In this document: positions 55,078 through 64,000 of the stretch, piece after piece
Layout: every line of letters starts with the position of its first letter
How positions within the stretch are numbered: the first letter of the stretch is position 1
Assembly (NCBI GenBank): GCA_016712525.1
Contig: JADJQX010000007.1
Coordinates: 992,001-1,056,000, forward strand
Length of the DNA: 64,000 bases
Origin: Myxococcales bacterium
GTDB lineage: Bacteria; Myxococcota_A; Polyangia; Polyangiales; Polyangiaceae
Direction: 5' to 3'
The notes under the pieces: generated by a model
The model's database searches: none
Seen by the model: the letters and a program-made list of their open reading frames with translations, nothing else
Told to the model about the DNA's origin: nothing
Position numbers and translations under genes: made by a program

Positions 55078-56386
55078 CGAACGGGACGACGCTCACCCGC
55101 GCGAGGTCGGGGATCGCCTTCTCGAGGTCGTCGCGGATCTCTTTCGCCGTCCCCACGACCACGATCCCGAGATCTTTCGTGTGGATACGGCGCGCGAGCG
55201 CGGCGTTGACCGCTTCCTGGGAGGTCGCGAGCACCTTCGGGACGTACCCCGTGTGGTAGTCGGCCGGGAGGCCCAAGAGGTGCGTGTCGAGCGCCTGGTG
55301 CATGCGCTTCTGGGGCGTGTCGATCTCGAAGGCGTGGGAGCGAACGAGGTAGCGCTTCACGAACGCGACCTCCTTCGCCGACACGCCTCCCGTGACGAGC
55401 TTCTCGAGGAGCCCGAGCTCGAGCGCCAGGCACTTGCCGGCGTCGGTGGCGGCCGGGAAGGTCCACATCGTGAACGCGTGCCGCGCGCGCTCGACGTTGA
55501 GCCGCGCGCTCGCGCCGTACGACCAACCGCGCTTCGAGCGGACCTCCCGCATGAGCCGCGAGGTGAACGTGCCCCCGAAGACCGCGGTCCCGACCATGAG
55601 CGGGACGTGGTCCTCGTCGTGGGCCGAGGTCCCGAGGGCGCCGACGAGGATCTGGGTCTGGGTGCGCTCGGGTTTGTCGACGATGACGAGGCTCCGACCG
55701 CGCGGGCCCTCCGGATCACGGAGGTCGGCGAAGCTCGGCAACGTGGGGGCGGAGGGGAGGCGCTCGAGCCACCCGGCGGCGATCGTGCGCGCGGTCGCGA
55801 CGTCGATGTCCCCCGCGAACCCGAACGACACGTTCTCCCGGAGCGCGTTCGCGCGGTAGGTCTCGCGCACGTCGTCCGCGGTGATGGCGGAGAGGGTGCG
55901 AGCGTGGCTCCTTCGGCCGTACGAGTGCCCATCGAACATCGCGGAACGAAAGGCATTTTGGGCGAGGGTGCGATCGTTGTCCCTCGCCTCGACGAGCTCC
56001 GCGAGGGCCTTCTTTCGGAGGCGCTCGAGCTCGTCGGGGGCGAACGCGGGCTCGGCGAGCACGTCTCCCACGAGCTTCACGAAGGGCTCGAGGTTCCGCC
56101 GGATGACCTGGCCGTGCAGGGTCATGTTCGCGTGGCTGACCTCCACGGTGAGCTCGGCGCCGAGGCGGTCGATGGCGGCCTCGAGCGCCTTCGCGTCGAG
56201 CGTCTTCGTCCCGCGCCGGAGCATCCTTCCGACGAAGCGAAAGAGCCCTTCCTTTCCGACGGGATCGAAGTAGCTCCCGGTCTCGAACGCGACGGCGAAC
56301 GCCACGAGCGGTAGACCGTGGGACTCTTCGACGACGACGGGCCTCCCCGAGGGGAGGTGCTCGACATGGGACGTGGCGCGCGTCAC
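55067..56386 (-). CDS. M16 family peptidase-like protein, non-catalytic partner
   Basis: The GTG at 56386 overlaps the upstream M16 stop (GTGA), so this is the second gene of a coupled pair. The 439-residue product has the M16 fold (VVEESHGLPLVAFAVAFETG; LRRKALAELVEARDN-like). The HxxEH motif is replaced (FRFVGRMLRRGT), so it should not bind zinc. The Arg/Tyr substrate-binding segment is present (KRGWSYGASARLNV). It has no signal peptide, in contrast with the pair at 14093-17016, so this pair may be cytoplasmic. Confidence 0.87.
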   Translation of the reverse strand: MTRATSHVEHLPSGRPVVVEESHGLPLVAFAVAFETGSYFDPVGKEGLFRFVGRMLRRGTKTLDAKALEAAIDRLGAELTVEVSHANMTLHGQVIRRNLEPFVKLVGDVLAEPAFAPDELERLRKKALAELVEARDNDRTLAQNAFRSAMFDGHSYGRRSHARTLSAITADDVRETYRANALRENVSFGFAGDIDVATARTIAAGWLERLPSAPTLPSFADLRDPEGPRGRSLVIVDKPERTQTQILVGALGTSAHDEDHVPLMVGTAVFGGTFTSRLMREVRSKRGWSYGASARLNVERARHAFTMWTFPAATDAGKCLALELGLLEKLVTGGVSAKEVAFVKRYLVRSHAFEIDTPQKRMHQALDTHLLGLPADYHTGYVPKVLATSQEAVNAALARRIHTKDLGIVVVGTAKEIRDDLEKAIPDLARVSVVPFDAD

Positions 56387-57768
56387 GACGCCGCCTCGTT
56401 GCTCTCGTCGCTCTCGTCGGCGCGCTCGGGCTCGCCGCTCGGGACGACGTGGACGATCGTGCGCGCTCCGCCCGTGAGGAAGCGGCGCGCCGCCGTGCGG
56501 ACCTGACCACGGGTCACGCGGCGGTAGGCCCCGAGCCGCGCGAAAGCTCCCCCGGGCTCTCCGAGCACCGTGTCGTAGAAGCCGATTTGTTCGGCCTTGC
56601 CCGCGGCCGTGTCGAGGGTCTGGAGGAGCCCGAGCTCGAGGCGCGCCTTGGCTCGTTCGAGCTCGTCGGTCGACACGAGCTCCGTGCGGACCTTCTCGAC
56701 CTCGTCGTCGAACGCGGCAAGGAGCGCGGCCTTCCCGTGGGGTGGGCGCGCCGTCAGGAAGATCTCGTAGAGCCCCGGGTCGCGGAACGTCGAGACCCAA
56801 CCGCGGAGATCGCTCGCGATCTCGTCGCGCACGACGAGCCGGTCGTAAATCCGGGACGCGCGACCCCCGAAGAGGATCTCGTTCAGCACGGTGAGGACGG
56901 CGTGGTCGGCGTCGCCGAGGGCGGGCCCGCGGTAGCCGATGAGCAGCTTTTCGCTCCCGGTCGGCCGCGCGAGCGAGACCTCACGAATGCCCACGTGAGG
57001 TGGCTCGGGGTGGGTGTCCTCCTCGGGGATGTCGCCGCGGATGATCGGGCCGTACGCCTTGCCGACCTTGGTGAGCACGTCGCGCACGGTCACGTCGCCG
57101 ACGATGACGAGCGTGGCGTTGTTGGGCGCGTAGTACGTGTCGTAGAAGTCTTCGCAGTCCCCTGGCGTGAAGCCCTTGATGTCGTCCATCCAGCCGATGG
57201 TCGGCGCGTGGTAGGGGTGCTTCTCGAAGGCCGTCTTGTAGAGGAGCTCGCTCGCGGCGCCCTCGAGGTTGTCCTCGACCGAGTAGCGCCGTTCGTTGGC
57301 GACCACCTCGATCTCGCTCTCGACCTGCGGCGCCCGCAACACGAGCCGCGCCATACGCTCGCTCTCGAGCGTCACCGCAAGGCCGAGGCGGTCCTTCGGG
57401 AGCGACTCGTAGTAGTACGTCCAGTCGAGCCACGTCGCGGCGTTCGTCTCCGCGCCGGCCTCCTCGAGCTTCCGGTCGAACGTGCCCGCCGGGAGGTTCT
57501 CGGTCTCGTTGAACATGAGGTGCTCGAAGAGATGCGAGAGGCCCGTCTTGCCCGGGCGCTCGTTTCGCGAGCCCACACGAAACCACGTGAAGTAGCTCAC
57601 GGTCGGCGCCTGACGATCGACGAGCAAGAGCAGGCGGAGGCCGTTGTCGAGCTCGAACGTATGGACCGCGTCGTCCCCGAAGGGGACGTCGCCGAGGTAG
57701 GTCCATGTGTGTTTCGGATGGGCGAGATGAGCGGCGTCGAGGGCCGCGCGGAGGCGCTTTTCCATCAT
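56383..57768 (-). CDS. M16 family zinc metallopeptidase, catalytic subunit
   Basis: The 461-residue product has the intact HxxEH motif at residues 79-83 (GLSHLFEHLMFNET) and the third-ligand region (EVVANERRYSVEDNLEGAAS). The substrate-binding second half is also present (SEKLLIGYRGPALGDADHAV). There is no signal peptide: the N-terminus is MMEKRLRAALDAAHLAHPKH. It pairs with the following gene, which overlaps by 4 bp. The two probably form a heterodimeric peptidase. ATG 57768 and 57765 are adjacent; no ribosome binding site stands out. Confidence 0.9.
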   Translation of the reverse strand: MMEKRLRAALDAAHLAHPKHTWTYLGDVPFGDDAVHTFELDNGLRLLLLVDRQAPTVSYFTWFRVGSRNERPGKTGLSHLFEHLMFNETENLPAGTFDRKLEEAGAETNAATWLDWTYYYESLPKDRLGLAVTLESERMARLVLRAPQVESEIEVVANERRYSVEDNLEGAASELLYKTAFEKHPYHAPTIGWMDDIKGFTPGDCEDFYDTYYAPNNATLVIVGDVTVRDVLTKVGKAYGPIIRGDIPEEDTHPEPPHVGIREVSLARPTGSEKLLIGYRGPALGDADHAVLTVLNEILFGGRASRIYDRLVVRDEIASDLRGWVSTFRDPGLYEIFLTARPPHGKAALLAAFDDEVEKVRTELVSTDELERAKARLELGLLQTLDTAAGKAEQIGFYDTVLGEPGGAFARLGAYRRVTRGQVRTAARRFLTGGARTIVHVVPSGEPERADESDESNEAAS

Positions 57769-57845
57769 GGTCGGAGGGGAGGGACCCTACCACTCAAGTG
57801 GCCCGAGCACCCCCTTCTCGGGTGGAAGAACGCGCGGGGCCGACC

Positions 57846-59756
57846 TTACCACTCGCGCATGTCGAGCACCTCGAACGACCCGTCCTGCCACGTCCAGACG
57901 TGGGGACCGCAGAGCGCGAGGAGGCCCGCGCCTTCTTCGCCCATGTCACGCCCGAACGACACGCGGTCCTCGCTCCCGACCCGCACGAGCCGAACGGGCT
58001 CGTGGGCGCCTGCCACGGTGTGGAAGACGGGCTCTCCGCCCGAGACGGAGATGACGCCGCCGTCGCTCGCGAGGAGCACACCGCCGTCGAACGCGCGCAC
58101 GGAGTGGGTCGCGCGTTGGGTCCCGCGCTCGGTGAGGAAGGCCGGGTGGCGGTAGTCCCACACGACGGGCCTCGGGGCCACGCCGCGCTCTTGGCGCCAG
58201 ACCGAGCCGTTGCGATCGAGCACGTACGACACACCCCGGAAGAGGTCCATGTCGGCGAGGATGCCCTCGATGACCTGGTCCTCTCGGATGTCTTGCCAAT
58301 CGGCGCCGTCGAAGCTCGCGACCGCGCCCATGCGGTCTCCGCAGACGAGCATGCTGAGGCCACGCTTGTGCGTGTGGAGCGCGATCACGGACTCGCTCAG
58401 ATCGAGGCCCGCGTCCGGCTCGAAGGGCACGAAGCCGTTTCCGTCGAACTCGAGCAAGGCGCCCGCGCCCCACACGAGCACCCGATCGCCTCCCGCGCCG
58501 CCACCACCGATGCCGTACCAGAATGTGCGCCCCGGAGTTCCACGGACGAGCGGGTAGCTCTTCGCGCGGCCTCCCGTGAAGCGCACGGCGTGGGTCGCGG
58601 TGAGGCCCCACATCGCGCCGTCGCGCGCGACGTAGAGGTCGGAGAGGGACTCGTCGAGCCCACGGGCGCTCGCGACGACCCCCTCGACGATGTGCAGGAT
58701 GACGCTCGGTGAGCGGCCGGTCGACGACGGTGCGCGGCCGAGGAGGTAGAAGTCGGTCGTGGACTCGCCGCTCGCCGCGCGGAATGTGTACTGCTGCGCG
58801 GGCAGCGCCGTGAGCTCCGTGACTCCCCGGAGGACGAGCGGCGGCTCGCGCGGCGCCGCGCGCAAATCACGTGCGTTATCGCGAACTTGGGCCGGAGAGG
58901 GCGCCTCGGCGTAGAAGTTCTCGTTCCGGAAGGAGCGAAGCCAGCGGAAGAGATCCTCGGCCTCGAAGGCGAGGGGGCCCGTCCGAAAGTGCCCGACCAC
59001 CGAGAAGTCGTCGACGTTGAGCACTAGCTCGGTCTTGCCCGTGCTGTCGAAGAGGCGGTCGGCGTCGCCGCGTACGGCGCGCGTCCGCTCCGGCCCGAGC
59101 AGCTCTTCGATGGCGTCGATGTCGCTCGTCTCCAAACGGCCGATGAGCGGCGAGTCGAAGCGGAAGCCGAGGTCGTCGAGCAGGCTCTTCAACCGCGTGG
59201 GGAGGCTCGCTGCCGACGCCATGGACTCTTCGCGCGCGTCGGCCACTTCGTCGAGCCAGTGGCCGAACGAGTAGGACAGAGGTCTCGCGACGCCCCCCTC
59301 GATCTCGACCACCTGAAGCTCGCCGTCGCGGGTCGGGGGAGGCACGCTGCCGAAACGGCGCACGCGGATCCCGCGGTCGAAGGCGAGGATGGCGTCGTCG
59401 GTGCGCGCGAAGGGAAAATAGCGGGTCTCTCCGTCGTCCCCGAAGCGCGAGACGAGCGCGCGCTGGGCCTCGGCGATGCCGGCCGCGTCGAGCACGAGCT
59501 CGGGCTCTCCGAACGCCTGCGCGACCTCCATGGCCGCCACGTAGCTCGGTGGCAGGCTGCTCCCGAAGAGCCGCTCTCGGGCCGCGAGCTCGTCACGACC
59601 GAGGGGCCCTTGGAGCTTCGACGTGCGCCCGGACTGCTCGAGCACCGCCCGGATCCGCTCGATCGCTGCGGTCGCGAGCTTGGTGGGCGCGATCGCCGTG
59701 CGTGCCTTGGGCCTCCGGGAGGTCAGCTTTTTCTTCGGTGCGAGGGTCTTGCGCAT
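57846..59756 (-). CDS. SMI1/KNR4-like domain protein with repeat C-terminal region
   Basis: The 636-residue protein has a basic N-terminus (MRKTLAPKKKLTSRRPKART). Residues ~55-155 look like a SMI1/KNR4 (SUKH) domain: LGRDELAARERLFGSSLPPS, then RYFPFARTDDAILAFDRG. The C-terminal ~330 residues contain short beta-rich repeats, such as DRVLVWGAGALLEFDGNGFV and SMLVCGDRMGAVASFDGADW, which suggest a beta-propeller. No signal peptide is seen. SUKH proteins often act as immunity proteins to toxins, but here the large extra region and lack of an adjacent toxin make that unproven. Confidence 0.6.
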   Translation of the reverse strand: MRKTLAPKKKLTSRRPKARTAIAPTKLATAAIERIRAVLEQSGRTSKLQGPLGRDELAARERLFGSSLPPSYVAAMEVAQAFGEPELVLDAAGIAEAQRALVSRFGDDGETRYFPFARTDDAILAFDRGIRVRRFGSVPPPTRDGELQVVEIEGGVARPLSYSFGHWLDEVADAREESMASAASLPTRLKSLLDDLGFRFDSPLIGRLETSDIDAIEELLGPERTRAVRGDADRLFDSTGKTELVLNVDDFSVVGHFRTGPLAFEAEDLFRWLRSFRNENFYAEAPSPAQVRDNARDLRAAPREPPLVLRGVTELTALPAQQYTFRAASGESTTDFYLLGRAPSSTGRSPSVILHIVEGVVASARGLDESLSDLYVARDGAMWGLTATHAVRFTGGRAKSYPLVRGTPGRTFWYGIGGGGAGGDRVLVWGAGALLEFDGNGFVPFEPDAGLDLSESVIALHTHKRGLSMLVCGDRMGAVASFDGADWQDIREDQVIEGILADMDLFRGVSYVLDRNGSVWRQERGVAPRPVVWDYRHPAFLTERGTQRATHSVRAFDGGVLLASDGGVISVSGGEPVFHTVAGAHEPVRLVRVGSEDRVSFGRDMGEEGAGLLALCGPHVWTWQDGSFEVLDMREW

Positions 59757-59916
59757 GGCGGTGGGCCCGAAAAATCGGACGTTTGGTCATCCTACCGAAG
59801 AACCCGCGGAGACCTCCAGAAACCTCGGGCGTTTCCGGGGATCTCCGCCGAGCGGCCGCCCCCAGGGCCGATTTCCTCGCCGATTCGTGCGCCCTCGGGC
59901 GAACGTGACGCGTTCG

Positions 59917-61725
<1,809 letters not shown>

Positions 61726-61848
61726 GAGCGGGGGGCGTTATAGCGAAAGTGCCCGCTCCGCGCCGGAAACGTTTGCCCCGTCCACGTCCGAGCCCACCCG
61801 CGACTCCGGCACCGGGGGCGGGCGTCGACCTCCACCGGGCGCGGTCGC

Positions 61849-62154
61849 TCAGCGCGGCTTCTGTCGGTCCTCGCCCGCGCTGCTCACGTCCGTTCGGCTC
61901 TCGCGCTCGGCCCTCGCGGCGTCACGCCGAGACGGGGCAGGGGCGGGGACGGCGGGGGCCTGCGGCAGGAGCTCTTGGGCCGGGTCGACGAGCGGGAGCT
62001 GGCCGGGGAGCATGTGCGCGTAGTGCCGCAGGACGAGGTCGATGCCCTCGCGAATGTAGACGGCCACGGGCACCTTCGTACGCTCGTGCAGGAGCTTGAG
62101 CTTGTCGCTCTGCTCCGGCGTCACGTAGATGGTCGTGCTGATCTTCTTTCGCAT
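61849..62154 (-). CDS. Ribbon-helix-helix DNA-binding protein
   Basis: The 101-residue product starts with a ribbon-helix-helix fold: strand KKISTTIYVTPEQ, helix 1 DKLKLLHERTKV, helix 2 PVAVYIREGIDLVLRHY. Such proteins bind DNA as dimers and often repress their own gene. A Pro/Ala-rich tail of about 45 residues follows (PQAPAVPAPAPSRRDAARA). A cluster of inverted and direct repeats lies just upstream (62225-62262) and is a plausible operator. There is no toxin gene next to it, so a toxin-antitoxin role is not supported. Confidence 0.72.
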   Translation of the reverse strand: MRKKISTTIYVTPEQSDKLKLLHERTKVPVAVYIREGIDLVLRHYAHMLPGQLPLVDPAQELLPQAPAVPAPAPSRRDAARAERESRTDVSSAGEDRQKPR

Positions 62155-62523
62155 GGTGGGCCGCCGAGGCGCGAAACCGGTTTTGGTGCGAGGTGTTGCG
62201 AGAGGCTCTCTCGAAAGCGCGTCGCGTATGACCGTACACTACGTGAGCATACGTGACGGTCAAGGGGGTTCTTTCGCCAAACCACATGAGACATCGCGTG
62301 CCTAGTGCATGAAATGAATGGTCATTTTTAGGTCTTCATGGTTCGTCGAGGCATGGGGTTCCGGTGCAGCCGTCGGGGGAAGCTTGCTCGGCGGGCCAAA
62401 ACCTTCGTAGAGTGCCATCGGCCGCGCTGTGGCGCCGAGCGCGGCCGCTCGCGAGGGGCACGGGCCTCTCGTGGGGTCCAGCACCCGGGGACCCTTGGGG
62501 CCATACGAGATGCGAGGAAGAGC
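62155..62523. other. Intergenic region upstream of RHH and Asp-repeat lipoprotein genes
   Basis: These 369 bp between two divergent genes contain the candidate operator (62225-62262), an inverted repeat AAATGA-ATGG-TCATTT at 62312-62327 followed by TT, and otherwise no convincing gene. The frame open from 62338 into the lipoprotein gene is not used, because GTG 62524 has GAGGA upstream and yields a clean lipoprotein signal. Confidence 0.55.
62225..62262. promoter_or_regulatory. Candidate RHH operator with phased repeats
   Basis: CGTATG (62225-62230) and CATACG (62248-62253) are inverted, and TGACCGT (62229-62235) and ACGGTCA (62256-62262) are a perfect inverted pair with a 20-bp spacer. Between them TACGTGA occurs twice, at 62240-62246 and 62250-62256, with a 10-bp period equal to one DNA turn. 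It lies 71 bp upstream of the RHH start codon. Confidence 0.5.
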
Positions 62524-63327
62524 GTGAACGAGACGAGCCCCACGAGGGCATGGAAGACGGTGGGAGGGCTTGCGCTCGCTTTGGGCGCGCAGGTCGTGGT
62601 CGCGGTCTCTCTGATCGCTTGCGAGGGGTCCGTCGGGGGTGCAGGGGGCGCGAAAGACGCCGCCAAGCTCCGGAACACGGCCATCGAGCACGAGCCGTGC
62701 GACGCGAAAGGCAAACGCGCCGAGGCGCTCGACGCCAACGCCGACGGCAAGCCCGAGGTGCTCCGCATCTACGACGGCAACCGCGAGGCGTGCCGCGTGT
62801 CGGACTTGAACGGCGACGGCAAGCCGAACATGTACGAGTACTTCGCCGCGGACGGGGCGACGATCCGCCGCCGCGAGTTCGACTACGACGACAACGGCGT
62901 CATCAACGCCATCGAGACCTACGAAGGGGGCCGCCTCTCGCACCGCGAGATGGACACCACCAACCAGGGACGCCTCGATACGTGGGACACCTTCGACCTC
63001 GCCACCGGCAAGATCGCCAAGCGCGAGCGCGACTCGTCCCTCGACGGCCGTGTCGACCAGTGGTGGGTCTGGTCCGGAGACACGGTCCAAGTCGCGGTCG
63101 ATCGCGACGGCGACGGCAACCCCGATCCCGAGTCGAGCATCACCCTCGGGCCGAACGGTCAGCCCGTGGTCGACGGCGGCGCCCCCAAGGCCGCGCCCGT
63201 CGCGTCGAGCGCGGCGGCCCCGAGCGCGAGCGCACCTCCCGCGCCGCCTCCCGCACCGACGTCACCCTCTCCAGAGACCACGGACGCAGGCACCGGACCG
63301 GCCAAACGCGGAGGAGCGAAGCGATGA
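62524..63327 (+). CDS. Lipoprotein with Asp-rich calcium-loop-like repeats
   Basis: GTG 62524 has GAGGA five bases upstream; the 267-residue product has a signal peptide (LALALGAQVVVAVSLIAC) ending in a lipobox. The mature part has several D-x-N/D-x-D-G loops, such as DANADGKPEVLRIYD, DLNGDGKPNMYEYFA, DYDDNGVINAIETYE, SLDGRVDQWWVW and DRDGDGNPDPESS, resembling calcium-binding EF-hand-like or thrombospondin type-3-like loops. A Pro/Ala-rich tail follows. It is the first of two overlapping genes of the same kind. Confidence 0.75.
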   Translation: MNETSPTRAWKTVGGLALALGAQVVVAVSLIACEGSVGGAGGAKDAAKLRNTAIEHEPCDAKGKRAEALDANADGKPEVLRIYDGNREACRVSDLNGDGKPNMYEYFAADGATIRRREFDYDDNGVINAIETYEGGRLSHREMDTTNQGRLDTWDTFDLATGKIAKRERDSSLDGRVDQWWVWSGDTVQVAVDRDGDGNPDPESSITLGPNGQPVVDGGAPKAAPVASSAAAPSASAPPAPPPAPTSPSPETTDAGTGPAKRGGAKR

Positions 63328-64000
63328 AGTTCGTGGCAGTCACGGCGGCGCTCGGCGTCGCGCTCGCGGCGGCGGTCGGTTGCGGCGGCTCGGACGGCAC
63401 TCAAGCGGCGGTCGCCAAGGGCGGCTCGGTCGACCAGAGCAAGTGGCCGGCGGACGACCGATCCATGTGCAACTTTCGCAACAACCCCGAGCTCGAGGTG
63501 AGCGAGACGGCCGGTCCTGGCGCGCTCCGCCCGAACGTCCGCCGCGTCTACAAGGTGTTCGGCGGCGCGGGCGAGGCCCGTCGCAAGACGCTCGTCTGCC
63601 GCGAGGTCGACACCAACCTCGACGGCCTCAAGGACGTGGTCCGCACGTTCAACGCCAAGGGCGAGGCCGTGCACGAGGAGAGCGACCGCAACTACGACGG
63701 GCGCATCGACATCTGGATAAACTTCGTCGAGGGGCGCCTCGCCCAAGAGGACATCGACACGAACCTCGACGGCAAGCCCGACGTCTGGAAGTTCTACGTC
63801 GACGGGCAGCTCAACCGCATCCGGCGCGACCGCAACTTCGACGGCAAGCCCGACGTCTGGGAGATGTACCGCGGCGGAAAGCTCGAGCGCGTCGGCGTCG
63901 ACGAGACCTACGACGGTCACGTCGATCGCTGGGACCGTGACGAGCAGATGAAGGCCGAGCAAGAGGCCGCCGAGAAGCGCGCCCTCGCCGCGATGGAAGC
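63324..64000 (+). CDS. Second Asp-repeat lipoprotein (3' truncated by window edge)
   Basis: ATG 63324 overlaps the preceding stop (ATGA) with GGAGG upstream. At least 225 residues are visible, with the frame open to the last base. The signal is MKFVAVTAALGVALAAAVGC with a lipobox Cys. The mature protein has five D-x-x-x-D-G-x-x-D repeats (DTNLDGLKDVVRTFN, DRNYDGRIDIWINFV, DTNLDGKPDVWKFYV, DRNFDGKPDVWEMYR, DETYDGHVDRW), each followed by an aromatic strand. It is a paralogue of the gene just upstream. Confidence 0.75.
   Translation, partial: MKFVAVTAALGVALAAAVGCGGSDGTQAAVAKGGSVDQSKWPADDRSMCNFRNNPELEVSETAGPGALRPNVRRVYKVFGGAGEARRKTLVCREVDTNLDGLKDVVRTFNAKGEAVHEESDRNYDGRIDIWINFVEGRLAQEDIDTNLDGKPDVWKFYVDGQLNRIRRDRNFDGKPDVWEMYRGGKLERVGVDETYDGHVDRWDRDEQMKAEQEAAEKRALAAME

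Noticed and set aside
61849..62154. Toxin-antitoxin system around the RHH protein
   Set aside because: No toxin-sized gene is next to it; the neighbours are lepA and a lipoprotein gene facing away.

Overview
The window is a very GC-rich chromosomal segment with dense coding. The gene content points to a Gram-negative deltaproteobacterial lineage, most likely Myxococcota, order Polyangiales. The signs are two Ser/Thr protein kinases with long Pro/Ala linkers and a trans-membrane segment, many short lipoproteins, a MYXO-CTERM-like C-terminal tail, a BamA outer-membrane assembly protein, a multiheme cytochrome lipoprotein, FG-GAP and PEGA proteins, and stand-alone J-domain/TPR proteins. This placement is inference from content; there is no rRNA or tRNA gene in the window.

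Layout. 1-3551: the 3' part of a FecR/VIT/VWA fusion protein. 3586-7073 (minus): a TolC-family protein and two repeat-rich hypothetical proteins. 7105-11622 (minus): DnaK, a large J-domain/TPR protein and an LpxL-like acyltransferase. 11688-13885 (minus): a tightly overlapping ECF sigma factor, anti-sigma-like protein and two lipoproteins. 14093-17016 (plus): a catalytic/non-catalytic pair of M16 peptidases. 17093-20348 (plus): an SCP2-like protein, then the translation cluster rpsP-khpA-rimM-trmD-SPOUT methyltransferase. 20370-22161 (minus): a TrmN6-like methyltransferase and a lipoprotein. 22213-24923 (plus): queG, meaB and a small lipoprotein. 24926-28826 (minus): gyrA-nth-small membrane protein.

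28964-30847 (plus) is a protein kinase, facing bamA and a Spinster-type MFS transporter on the minus strand (30975-35109). 35241-35786 is a small HD hydrolase. 35815-40178 (minus) holds parC-parE, with parC carrying an apparent frameshift at a GC repeat. 40505-46104 (plus) runs kinase, FG-GAP lipoprotein, PEGA/TPR protein. It is followed by a biotin carboxylase and a lipoprotein with a 30-bp repeat (46226-48544). 48567-50026 holds DUF4337 and YjdF-like membrane proteins. 50163-54103 is a DUF2330 protein overlapping a five-heme cytochrome. 54121-57768 (minus) is a second M16 pair followed by a hydroxyacid dehydrogenase. 57846-61725 (minus) holds a SMI1/KNR4-like protein and lepA. 61849-62154 is a ribbon-helix-helix protein with a repeat-rich upstream region. 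The window ends in two overlapping lipoproteins with Asp-rich repeats; the last is cut by the window edge.

The conserved core is topology control (gyrA, parC, parE), translation and tRNA modification (rpsP, rimM, trmD, queG, lepA) and envelope biogenesis (bamA, tolC). The rest is lineage-specific secreted, signalling and proteolytic genes. I saw no prophage, insertion sequence or CRISPR array. The most striking observations are the split parC frame, two independent M16 active/inactive pairs, a terminator inside the rpsP-trmD cluster, a shared small domain in two genes flanking dnaK, and a helically phased repeat upstream of the ribbon-helix-helix gene.
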